Assembly (NCBI RefSeq): GCF_001941825.1
Contig: NZ_CP019038.1
Location: 4,588,001 to 4,652,000, forward strand
Reading direction: 5' to 3'
DNA from: Massilia putida
GTDB taxonomy: Bacteria; Pseudomonadota; Gammaproteobacteria; Burkholderiales; Burkholderiaceae_D
DNA: 64,000 nucleotides
Part shown: positions 52,272-60,223 of the stretch, piece by piece
Position numbering within the stretch: the first letter of the stretch is position 1
Layout: each line of letters starts with the position of its first letter
Translations under genes and position numbers: made by a program
The notes under the pieces: model-generated
Seen by the model: the letters and a program-made list of their open reading frames with translations, nothing else
The model's database searches: none
What the model was told of the DNA's origin: nothing

Positions 52272-53498
52272 GTGCAAACCAATCTCGCCGATTTCATCCG
52301 GGGCACGCGCGACGGCGACGAGGCCGACGCGATTCTGCGCAAATGCGTCCATTGCGGCTTCTGCACCGCGACCTGCCCGACCTATCAACTGTCCGGCGAC
52401 GAGCTGGAAGGGCCACGCGGCCGCATCTACCTGATCAAGCAGGTGCTCGAAGGCCGTCCCGCCACCGGCAAGACGCAGGCCCACCTGGACCACTGCCTCA
52501 CGTGCCGCAACTGCGAATCGACCTGCCCGTCCGGCGTGCAGTACGGACGGCTGGCCGATATCGGCCGGCGCGTGGTCGAGCGGCAGGTGGCCCGCCCCGC
52601 GGGCCAGCGCATGCTGCGCACGCTGCTCAAGGAAACGCTGCCCCGTAAATGGTTGTTCGCCCCCGCCATGAAGACGGGGCAGATGGTGCGCCCGCTGCTG
52701 CCGCGGGCATTGAAGGACAAGGTGCCGGCGCGGCAGAGCGCAGGCGTCTGGCCGCGCACGCAGCACGCGCGCAAGATGCTGTTTTTGGAAGGCTGCGTGC
52801 AACCGTCGATGTCGCCCAACATCAATGCCGCGACGGCGCGCGTGTTCGATGCCGTCGGCGTGCAACTGGTCGCGGCCAGCCGGGCGGGGTGCTGCGGCGC
52901 CATCCGCTGGCACATGAACGATGCGGACGGCGGGCGTGCCGACATGCGGCGCAATATCGACGCGTGGTGGCCGTATCTCGAGCAGGGCATCGATACCATC
53001 CTGATCAACGCGTCCGGCTGCGGCGCGATGATCAAGGAGTATGGTCATGCGCTGGCCGACGACCCGGCGTACGCGGCCAAGGCGGCGCGCGTGTCGGCCG
53101 CGGCCAAGGACGTCAGCGAAGTGCTGCCGCAATTCGAAGAGCGCTTGCGTGCGAGGCTGGTCGTGCGCAAGGACGCGCAACGCGTGGCCTATCACCCGCC
53201 GTGCACGCTGCAGCACGGCCAGCAGATCCGCGGCAAGGTCGAGGCGCTGTTGCGCGCGGCCGGCGTCGACGTGCAGCTGTGCGCGGACAGCCATTTGTGC
53301 TGCGGCTCGGCCGGCACGTATTCGGTGCTGCACAAGGACGTGTCGATGCGCCTGCGCGACGACAAGCTCGCGCGCCTGCAGGCGACGGGACCGGAGCGCA
53401 TCGTGTCCGCGAATATCGGCTGCATCACGCATCTGCAGTCGGGGACGGACGTGCCGGTGGAGCACTGGGTGGAACTGCTCGACCGCGCGTTGGCGTAA
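52272..53498 (+). CDS. glcF: Iron-sulfur subunit GlcF
   Basis: 408 residues from a GTG at 52272 (one base after the glcE stop; AAGGA at 52259-52263). Two 4Fe-4S motifs (CVHCGFCTATCPTY and CLTCRNCESTCPSG) and two C-terminal cysteine-rich domains (AGCCGA, SGCGAM, HPPCTLQH, LCCGSAGTYS). It passes electrons from the GlcDE flavins to quinone. Last gene of the lactate operon; no clear hairpin terminator follows. Confidence 0.92.
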   Translation: MQTNLADFIRGTRDGDEADAILRKCVHCGFCTATCPTYQLSGDELEGPRGRIYLIKQVLEGRPATGKTQAHLDHCLTCRNCESTCPSGVQYGRLADIGRRVVERQVARPAGQRMLRTLLKETLPRKWLFAPAMKTGQMVRPLLPRALKDKVPARQSAGVWPRTQHARKMLFLEGCVQPSMSPNINAATARVFDAVGVQLVAASRAGCCGAIRWHMNDADGGRADMRRNIDAWWPYLEQGIDTILINASGCGAMIKEYGHALADDPAYAAKAARVSAAAKDVSEVLPQFEERLRARLVVRKDAQRVAYHPPCTLQHGQQIRGKVEALLRAAGVDVQLCADSHLCCGSAGTYSVLHKDVSMRLRDDKLARLQATGPERIVSANIGCITHLQSGTDVPVEHWVELLDRALA

Positions 53499-53582
53499 GG
53501 GAAAAAGTGGCCGGAAATCAAGCCTTGCAATGCTGGAATCGGGGTCTATACTGACAGCCTGCTCTGTTGCAGGAGGCATCAT

Positions 53583-53783
53583 ATGCAATGTGTTTTGAAC
53601 TATCGCAATCAGGACGCGGCCGGCCACAAGAATCCGCCCTCGGCACCGCCGGCGATTCCGCCCATCATCATCAATCCGTTCAACCGCCACATCCCGTCGC
53701 CGTCGCCGGCCATCGATCCGCGCAGCACGCCGCCCGGCCCACCCATCGTGCCACCGCGCCGCCCGGATCTGCGCATCATCTAG
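53583..53783 (+). CDS. Small proline-rich protein
   Basis: 66 residues with GCAGGAGG ideally upstream of ATG 53583. About a third is Pro (PPSAPPAIPPIIINPFNRHIP, PGPPIVPPRRPDLRII), with no signal or known domain. It is similar in kind to the protein at 32284-32469. The ribosome site supports it as real. Function unknown. Confidence 0.55.
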   Translation: MQCVLNYRNQDAAGHKNPPSAPPAIPPIIINPFNRHIPSPSPAIDPRSTPPGPPIVPPRRPDLRII

Positions 53784-53870
53784 CCGTACGGAATCGGCGC
53801 TTGTCCAGTGCGCCGCGAAGGCCTATGATCTTGCTTCTGGGCGTACGCCCGCATCACCGAGAATGCAAGA

Positions 53871-54362
53871 ATGAACGATCAAACCCCCGACCACGACGAT
53901 GACGCCCCCGTGCAGGAGGCCCGTCTGTGGCAGGGCAACGGCTGGACCGCGCGCGTCATCAAGAACGAGGACGATGACGGCTGGGCCGTGGCCATGTACA
54001 AGGACGGCGAATCCGAGCCCGCCCTCGTCGGCCCCTGGACCATGGGCCGCGACAAGAAAAACCCGAAGCCGCTCGACACCCCGGCCTTCCACACGCTCGT
54101 CAAGACGGCGTCCGAAGTGATCCGCCGCCACGAGCAGCAGCTGCATGCGCGGCTGCACAAGAGCACCGTCGTCTCCACCCTTGATGGCGAGATGAAAGTC
54201 ACGCTGGACATCGTGCCGGACGAGGACAATCCGTATGCCTTGCTGAGCGCATTCGACGACATGGGCGAGCGGGTGGCGCAGGTGCGCGTCGCTCCGGATT
54301 TCAAGCTGTCGCCGACGTCGGCATCGGCCTGGATCGAGAACGGTTTCCGGGCGCCGCGCTGA
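53871..54362 (+). CDS. Conserved hypothetical protein
   Basis: 163 residues, acidic at the N-terminus (MNDQTPDHDDDAPVQEARLW). The rest has mixed alpha/beta character: GWTARVIKNEDDDGWAVAMYKDGESEPALVGPW in pieces, DTPAFHTLVKTASEVIRRHEQQL, and a beta-rich DGEMKVTLDIVPDEDNPYALLSAFDD. Probably a cytoplasmic single-domain protein. No family recognised with confidence. Confidence 0.65.
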   Translation: MNDQTPDHDDDAPVQEARLWQGNGWTARVIKNEDDDGWAVAMYKDGESEPALVGPWTMGRDKKNPKPLDTPAFHTLVKTASEVIRRHEQQLHARLHKSTVVSTLDGEMKVTLDIVPDEDNPYALLSAFDDMGERVAQVRVAPDFKLSPTSASAWIENGFRAPR

Positions 54363-54545
54363 GGGTTGTCCCCCATACTGAGCAACAGAATTCGGTATCT
54401 CGGAAGTCCCGCAGTGTGCCTGGTAGACCAACTCCGGAAGCTCAGCATGGATGCCCGCCTTCGCGGGAGCGACGTAATTGATGGTGCTGGCTGTGTTTTT
54501 CCACGACACAATCCCCGCAAGCTCAGCCTGAGCTGATAAGATTTC
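54363..54545. repeat. Intergenic dispersed-repeat fragments
   Basis: The 216-bp gap before the GAF kinase holds a GGATGCCCGCCTTCGCGGGAGCGACG element: hairpin CCCGC/GCGGG at 54454-54467. It is preceded by CCATACTGAGCAACAGAATTC and followed by another hairpin AGCTCAG-C-CTGAGCT at 54520-54534. In reverse this reads ...CGAAGGCGGGCATCCATGC, a type of sequence found many times in proteobacterial genomes between genes. The kinase ATG is 34 bp after the last hairpin. Confidence 0.65.
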
Positions 54546-54578
54546 CCGAACGCAATTTTCGTTCGCTAAGGGGAATCG

Positions 54579-56534
54579 ATGGAAGACCGTCTCGCCCGCC
54601 TGGAAGCGGTCCAGGCCATGTTGCTCGACATCGGGCACCTGTCCGCCAGTTGTACCGACATCACCGAATTCATCGGCGCCGTCCACCGCGCGCTGGGCCG
54701 CATCATGTATGCGGAGAATTTCTACGTCACGTTGGCCGAACGCGAAGACAACACGGTCCGCTTCGTCTATTTCGTCGATACGTCCGACGAGGGACCAAGC
54801 CCCGACACGCGCGTGACGCTCGCGTCGCCCGACGAATCGCCGACGGCCTGGGTCATGCTCAACAAGCGGCCCCTCGCCGTGACGGGCGACGAGATGCGCG
54901 CGCGCGAAAACGGTGCCGTCTGGGGCACGGGCAGCATCGCCGAGCACTGGATGGGCTGTCCGCTGCTCGACCAGCAGCACGACGTCCTGGGCGCCATCGT
55001 CATCCAGAGTTATCTGCCGGAACATACGTACAGCGCGGAAGACCAGGCGCTGTTCGCGCTGATCGCCAACCACGTGTCGAACGCGCTGCAAGGCCTGCAG
55101 AGCATGGACCGCCTCGAGCGCGCCGTGCAGGAGCGCACGCTGCTGCTCGCGCGCGAGGTGAGCGAGCGCCGCCGCGCGGAGCAGGTGCAGCACGCGCTGT
55201 ACCAGATCGCGGATCTCTCCGCGACCGCGCTCGAGACGGATGTATTGGCCGCGAGCCTGCACAACATCATCGGCGAGCTGATGATGGCCAAGAACTTCAT
55301 CATCGCGCTCACGCACCCGGACACGGGCGAGATCAGCATCCCGTACTTTGCCGACGAAAAGGACAGCCAAGCGCCCCATCAACGCTTCCCGTTCGGGATG
55401 GGGATGGTGTCGTACGTGCTGCAGACCAAGCAGGCGCAGCTCCACGACGCCGGCAGCTTCGCGCGCCTGCACGCGGCCGGCAAGGTGAAACACCCGCTGG
55501 GGAACACGGACATCGCCAGCTGGATCGGCGCGCCGATGCTCGTGCACGACAAGGCGTACGGCGTGCTGGTCGTGCAGAGCTACGACCCGACCGTCGTCTA
55601 CACGAAGGCCGACCTGGACCTGCTGGCCTTCATTTCCAGCCACGTGGCGGTCGCCATCGCGCGCATGCAGGCCGACCGCGCCATCCGCAAGGCGAAAGAA
55701 CGCCTGGAACAACAAAACGCCGCCCTCGAACAGGCGCTGCACCAGTTGCAGGAAGCGCAGTCGGAACTGGTGCGCAAGGAAAAGCTCGCGTCGCTGGGCC
55801 AGATGGTGGCCGGCGTCGCGCACGAGATCAATACGCCGCTGGGCATCTGCGTGACGGCCACGAGCCACCTCGTGCAGGAGCTCAAGCTCACGCGCGAAGA
55901 GCTGGCGGCCGGGGAGATGACGGAAGACAGCCTGGAAGCGTTCTTCGACATCGTCGACCAGTCGCTGCGCATCATGACGACGAACACGCAGCGCGCCGCG
56001 GCCCTCGTGCGCAGTTTCAAGCAGGTGGCGGTGGACCAGTCGTCGGACGAAATCCGCGGCTTTAATCTCGGCACCTACCTGAACGAAGTGCTGCTGTCGC
56101 TGCAGCCGAAACTGAAGGGCCGGCCGATCGAAATCGCGATCGACTGCCCGAAAGACCTGCTGCTGGAGAGCTTTCCCGGCGCCGTGTCGCAGATCGTCAC
56201 GAATATGGTGGTCAACTCGCTGATGCACGGCTTCGAGCGCGACCAGAGCGGCCACATCACGATCCACGCGGCGCTCGACGGCGACCACGTCGTCTTCGAT
56301 TACGGCGACGACGGCGCGGGCATGGATGCGGAGACGCTGGCCAAGTTGTTCGACCCGTTCTTCACGACGAAGCGCGGCAGCGGCGGCAGCGGCCTCGGTG
56401 GGCACATCCTGTACAACCTCGCGACCAATGTGCTGGGCGGCTCGCTGCGCGTGGAGAGCAGCCCGGGCGCGGGCCTGCGCTATCACCTGCGCTTTCCGCG
56501 CAAGGCCGCGCGGCCCGTGCTGAAGGCTGCCTGA
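54579..56534 (+). CDS. Dual-GAF sensor histidine kinase
   Basis: 651 residues, cytoplasmic. GAF domain 1 (about 10-170; IGHLSASCTDITEFIGAVHR, GCPLLDQQHDVLGAIVIQSY), GAF domain 2 (about 210-370; FIIALTHPDTGEISIPYFADE, GAPMLVHDKAYGVLVVQSY), coiled coil, HisKA with His415 in GVAHEINTPLGICV, then HATPase with NMVVNSLMHGF and DYGDDGAGM. The second Gly motif reads GSGGSGLGGH rather than GTGLGL, as in the HWE/HATPase_c group used by some GAF kinases. No response regulator is beside it. The stop is 4 bp from the convergent aminotransferase stop. Confidence 0.87.
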   Translation: MEDRLARLEAVQAMLLDIGHLSASCTDITEFIGAVHRALGRIMYAENFYVTLAEREDNTVRFVYFVDTSDEGPSPDTRVTLASPDESPTAWVMLNKRPLAVTGDEMRARENGAVWGTGSIAEHWMGCPLLDQQHDVLGAIVIQSYLPEHTYSAEDQALFALIANHVSNALQGLQSMDRLERAVQERTLLLAREVSERRRAEQVQHALYQIADLSATALETDVLAASLHNIIGELMMAKNFIIALTHPDTGEISIPYFADEKDSQAPHQRFPFGMGMVSYVLQTKQAQLHDAGSFARLHAAGKVKHPLGNTDIASWIGAPMLVHDKAYGVLVVQSYDPTVVYTKADLDLLAFISSHVAVAIARMQADRAIRKAKERLEQQNAALEQALHQLQEAQSELVRKEKLASLGQMVAGVAHEINTPLGICVTATSHLVQELKLTREELAAGEMTEDSLEAFFDIVDQSLRIMTTNTQRAAALVRSFKQVAVDQSSDEIRGFNLGTYLNEVLLSLQPKLKGRPIEIAIDCPKDLLLESFPGAVSQIVTNMVVNSLMHGFERDQSGHITIHAALDGDHVVFDYGDDGAGMDAETLAKLFDPFFTTKRGSGGSGLGGHILYNLATNVLGGSLRVESSPGAGLRYHLRFPRKAARPVLKAA

Positions 56535-56537
56535 GTC

Positions 56538-57650
56538 TCAGCGGAGCACGCCGGCGATGGCCGCGCACACGCGGTCGACGTCGGCATCGATCATGCCGCA
56601 GTGCAGGGGGATCGTGACGGTCTCGCGGCCGATCCGCTCCGCGTTCGGGAACTGGCCTTCGCGCCAGCCGAGGTTGCGGCCCAGCGTCGTCAGGTGCGAC
56701 GGTTCGTACGACAGGCCCGTCGCGATGCCGCGTTCGCGCAGCGCCGCGCGGAACGCTTGCCGCGTCGTGCCGAGGCGTTCGTACGGCAGCAGCACGCAGA
56801 ACATGTTCCAGCTCTGGCCGGCCACGCCGCGCGGCGGCAGCACGGCGCCGTCAATGTCCGGGAATACCTCGAAATAACGGTCGGCCAGGCGCTGGCGCTG
56901 CGCCAGGAAGCCCGGCAGCTGCGCCAGTTGCGCGAGGCCGATCGCGGCCGACACGTCCGACATATTGTATTTGCCGCTGGCGGTGGCCACGTCGCGCGTG
57001 TCGTCCGCCAGGCGCTCGATGCCGTGGAAGCGCAGCACCTCGATGCGCCGCGCGGTGGCGTCGTCCGGCACGACGATGGCGCCGCCCTCGATCGTCGTCA
57101 TGTTCTTGTTGGGGTGGAAGGAGAACGTGGCGATGTCGCCGAAGCCGCCGACCGGCTGCCCGTGCCAGGTCGAGCCCTGGACGAGGGCCGCGTCCTCGAT
57201 CACGCGCAGGCCGTGGCGGCGCGCCAGCGCATACAGCGCATCCATGTCGCCCAGGGCGCCGGGGAAGTGCGTGGGCACGATCGCCTTCGTGCGCGGCGTG
57301 ATGGCGGCGGCCGCCTGGTCGAGATCGATGGCGCGCGTGACGAGGTCGCAGTCGACGAAGACGGGGCGGGCGCCGACCTTGACGATCATGTTCATCGTCG
57401 AAAAGAAGCTTTGCGTGGACGTGATCACTTCGTCGCCGGGGCCTATGCCGCACGCCAGCAGCGCCAGTTCCATCGCGCCCGTCGCCGACGTGAGGGTGCG
57501 CGTCGGACGGCCGCCGAACGATGCCGACAGCGCGCGTTCGAATTCCAGCACGCGCGGGCCGCTGGCGATCCAGCCGGTGCGCATCGTGTCCGTCATGGCG
57601 GCGATGGTGGCGTCGTCGAGCGCCGGTTGGGAAAAATTCAGCAGGGTCAC
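56538..57650 (-). CDS. DegT/DnrJ/EryC1/StrS aminotransferase
   Basis: 370 residues. PLP-dependent sugar aminotransferase: TSATGAMELALLACGIGPGDEVITST in pieces, VIEDAALVQGS, and the PLP Lys182 in FSFHPNKNMTTIEGG. Members make amino sugars for polysaccharides, lipid A or natural products. There is no sugar biosynthesis cluster around it, so its substrate is unclear. It lies 40 bp downstream of the ABC transporter gene and may be co-transcribed with it. Confidence 0.9.
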   Translation of the reverse strand: MTLLNFSQPALDDATIAAMTDTMRTGWIASGPRVLEFERALSASFGGRPTRTLTSATGAMELALLACGIGPGDEVITSTQSFFSTMNMIVKVGARPVFVDCDLVTRAIDLDQAAAAITPRTKAIVPTHFPGALGDMDALYALARRHGLRVIEDAALVQGSTWHGQPVGGFGDIATFSFHPNKNMTTIEGGAIVVPDDATARRIEVLRFHGIERLADDTRDVATASGKYNMSDVSAAIGLAQLAQLPGFLAQRQRLADRYFEVFPDIDGAVLPPRGVAGQSWNMFCVLLPYERLGTTRQAFRAALRERGIATGLSYEPSHLTTLGRNLGWREGQFPNAERIGRETVTIPLHCGMIDADVDRVCAAIAGVLR

Positions 57651-57689
57651 GGTCGTCCTCGGGGAAATGTCGGACCGGATATTGTATGC

Positions 57690-59522
57690 CTACCCGACGA
57701 ACGTCGCGGCCACCGGCTGCCGCACCGGCGTCGGCGCGGGCCCGTTGGCGGCCGGCTTGTCGAACTGGTAGCCGTTGGCCTCGTGGACCTCCCAGCCGCC
57801 GTCGCCCTTCAATTGCAGCACGTGGGTGTGGTGGCGCAGCACGCCGGCGCGGTGGGCGATGCTGACCAGCGTCGCGCCGCTGTCGCGCAGCCGCGCGTAC
57901 AGGGACGCTTCGTTGCCGCTGTCGAGTGCGCTCGTCGCCTCGTCGAGGATGACGATGTGCGGTTTGTGCACGAGCACCCGGCCGAAGGCCAGGCGCTGCT
58001 GTTCGCCGACCGACAGCAGCTTTTCCCAGTCCTGCACGGCGTCCAGGCCGCCCACGCGCTCGGCCAGGCGCGGCAGGTGAACCAGTTCCAGGATTTCCAG
58101 CAACTGCTCGTCGCTCAGGTCCGTGCGCACGCTGGGATAGATGAGCTGGCTGCGCAGGGTGCTCGACTGCAGGTACGGCTGCTGGGGCAGGAAGAAGACG
58201 TCCTCGATGGGCGGATGGTGGATCACGCCGCTGCCCTCGTGCCACAGGCCCGCGATCGCGCGCAGCAGCGAGCTCTTGCCGCAGCCGCTGTCGCCGGTGA
58301 TGAGCAGCGCATCGCCCGGTTTCAGCACGAGGCTCAGCTCCTTGATCAGCACCCGGTCGGATTGCGGCGGGCACAGCGTCAGCGATTCCAGCGCAAGGTG
58401 GGTGCACGGACGCAGCTCGATGCGCGGGCGTTCGGCGGCGGCGGTCGCCGGTTGCGTGGCGGGCAGGACGAGGTTCGATAACGCCTGCAGGCGGCCGATG
58501 CCCGCCACGAAACGGCTGAGGCTCTCGAAGTTGTCGACGATGACGCCCACGGCGCCGAGCACGGCGGTGAACGCGCCGGCGGCCTGCGTCGCGCGGCCCA
58601 CTTCCAGCTCGCCCGACAGCACGCCGCCGGCCAGGATCACGTAGGGCAGCACGACGGTGAGCTGGCTGAACGTGCGCTGGAAAAAGTTCAGCGAGCGCTG
58701 CTTCTTGATCAGCCGCGCATAGTTGCGGATGACCTTGTCGAACGTGTGGTCGATGTGCGTGCGCTCCTGCGCCTCGCCCCGGTAAAACGCGATCGATTCG
58801 GCGTTTTCGCGCAGGCGCATCAGGCTGAAACGGAAATCCGCCTCGCGCCGCAACTGCCAGAAATTCAGCTGGATCAGCGGACTGCCGAAGAAGTACAGGG
58901 CGACGATGTTGCCCGTCACGGCGTACGCCACCAGCACGGCGACGAGCACGTGCGAGATCGACCACAGGACGGCGCTGAACGCGACCAGCTGCATGATCGA
59001 GCCAAGGAAGATCAGCAGGAAGTTGATGGACCGGCCCGTGAACGTGTTGATGTCTTCGCTGATGCGCTGGTCCGGATTGTCGATCTCGCCACTGGAGCCC
59101 AGCTCGTAGTATTTGCGGCCCTTCAGATAGCCGTCGAGGAACCGGCCGGTGAGCCAGCGCCGCCATTGGTTCGCGAACACGTCGCGCATGTAGTAATAAA
59201 AGGCGTACGTCGGCACCGCGAGCGCGACGATGAGCAGGCAGGCCCGGACCGAGGTCCAGAAGCGGCCGCCGTTCTTGGCCGCCAGCGCCGAGGTCAGCTC
59301 GCCGGTCTGGTTGTTCAGCATGACGGCCAGCTTGGTGTCGACCAGCATGAGGACGATCAGCAGAAGCAGCAGGGTCCAGGCTTTTTTCCTTTCGTCTTCC
59401 AGCCAATAGGGCTTGGCCACGTTGAGGAATTGCTTCCAGGCGGCGAGCGACAGGGGAGCGGGCTTGGGTAACGGGGTGTCATCCGTTGCGGCGCCGGTGG
59501 GTGCGGAAGTGGGCGTGGTCAT
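57690..59522 (-). CDS. SbmA/BacA-type ABC transporter, fused permease-ATPase (YddA-like)
   Basis: 610 residues. Six membrane helices in the first ~340 residues with the SbmA/BacA-like motif NPDQRISEDINTFTG, then an ABC ATPase domain with Walker A GDSGCGKSS, signature LSVGEQQRLAFGR and Walker B HIVILDEATSALD. These transporters carry peptides, vitamin B12-like or acyl-CoA substrates; the substrate here is undetermined. It precedes the DegT aminotransferase on the same strand. Confidence 0.87.
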   Translation of the reverse strand: MTTPTSAPTGAATDDTPLPKPAPLSLAAWKQFLNVAKPYWLEDERKKAWTLLLLLIVLMLVDTKLAVMLNNQTGELTSALAAKNGGRFWTSVRACLLIVALAVPTYAFYYYMRDVFANQWRRWLTGRFLDGYLKGRKYYELGSSGEIDNPDQRISEDINTFTGRSINFLLIFLGSIMQLVAFSAVLWSISHVLVAVLVAYAVTGNIVALYFFGSPLIQLNFWQLRREADFRFSLMRLRENAESIAFYRGEAQERTHIDHTFDKVIRNYARLIKKQRSLNFFQRTFSQLTVVLPYVILAGGVLSGELEVGRATQAAGAFTAVLGAVGVIVDNFESLSRFVAGIGRLQALSNLVLPATQPATAAAERPRIELRPCTHLALESLTLCPPQSDRVLIKELSLVLKPGDALLITGDSGCGKSSLLRAIAGLWHEGSGVIHHPPIEDVFFLPQQPYLQSSTLRSQLIYPSVRTDLSDEQLLEILELVHLPRLAERVGGLDAVQDWEKLLSVGEQQRLAFGRVLVHKPHIVILDEATSALDSGNEASLYARLRDSGATLVSIAHRAGVLRHHTHVLQLKGDGGWEVHEANGYQFDKPAANGPAPTPVRQPVAATFVG

Positions 59523-59618
59523 GGTCGGTCTCTGCGGTCGGCGGCGTGGGTATCTTTACCTCAAGCCTACGACCGCGTACGAGACCGTTCAGTGCGGAAA
59601 CGGACATAGCGGCAATAG

Positions 59619-60011
59619 CTACGCCTTCACGAACAACTCATCGAACCCCGTATCCGGATCGAACTCGCGCCGGAACCGATGGCGCGGCAGCAGCGCCACC
59701 AGCACCTCGGCCGTCGTGCGCACGATGCATCCCGGGCCGAGATGGCCGCCGAGGACGCGGCCGCCGTCGTCCGCGACGGTCACGTGCAAATGGGGGCCGT
59801 CCGGCGACAGCGAGCCGCCGAGGGTCAGGACTTCCAGGTCGCCGCGCAGCTCCGTGAATTCCGAGCGGCCGGCGAAACGCAGCCTGGCGACGGAGAGACT
59901 GCCGATGCCTTGCAGGACGAAGGCGGCTTCCACGTGATGTTGCGCGATGAGCGCGTCGAGCACGGCGCGCAGGTCTTGGCCGGCGCCGATCCGCAGGGGC
60001 AGGGTCTGCAT
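59619..60011 (-). CDS. PPC (DUF296) domain protein
   Basis: 130 residues, single PPC domain as in AT-hook plant proteins and their bacterial relatives. Features: GIGSLSVARLRFAG, GPHLHVTVADDGGRVLGGHLGPGCIV. The conserved His residues in GPHLHVTVAD and GGHL are metal ligands in solved bacterial members. No AT-hook is present. Function in bacteria is unknown. It lies in a 97-bp neighbourhood with the ABC transporter but transcribed from its own start. Confidence 0.85.
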   Translation of the reverse strand: MQTLPLRIGAGQDLRAVLDALIAQHHVEAAFVLQGIGSLSVARLRFAGRSEFTELRGDLEVLTLGGSLSPDGPHLHVTVADDGGRVLGGHLGPGCIVRTTAEVLVALLPRHRFRREFDPDTGFDELFVKA

Positions 60012-60223
60012 AGTCGTTCCTCCATGATCCCCTTCATTCTACGCCTGTCCATTTGCCACGAATGCAACCAATGGTCGCCGCATGGCAATTGCGAAAATAA
60101 ACCAGGATTGCTTTCACTGCAGTACGCCGGCGGGCGCCGGCTCAATGCCACCCTGTGCACGGTGGCGGTCGACGCGGCGAGCGGGCGATCTTGACGCTGT
60201 AAGCAGTTCAGCAGTTCAGCGGT

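Noticed and set aside
53823..56486. 887-codon minus-strand frame across repeat and GAF kinase
   Set aside because: The part APAKAGIHAE is a translated dispersed repeat and the remainder is antisense to the kinase.
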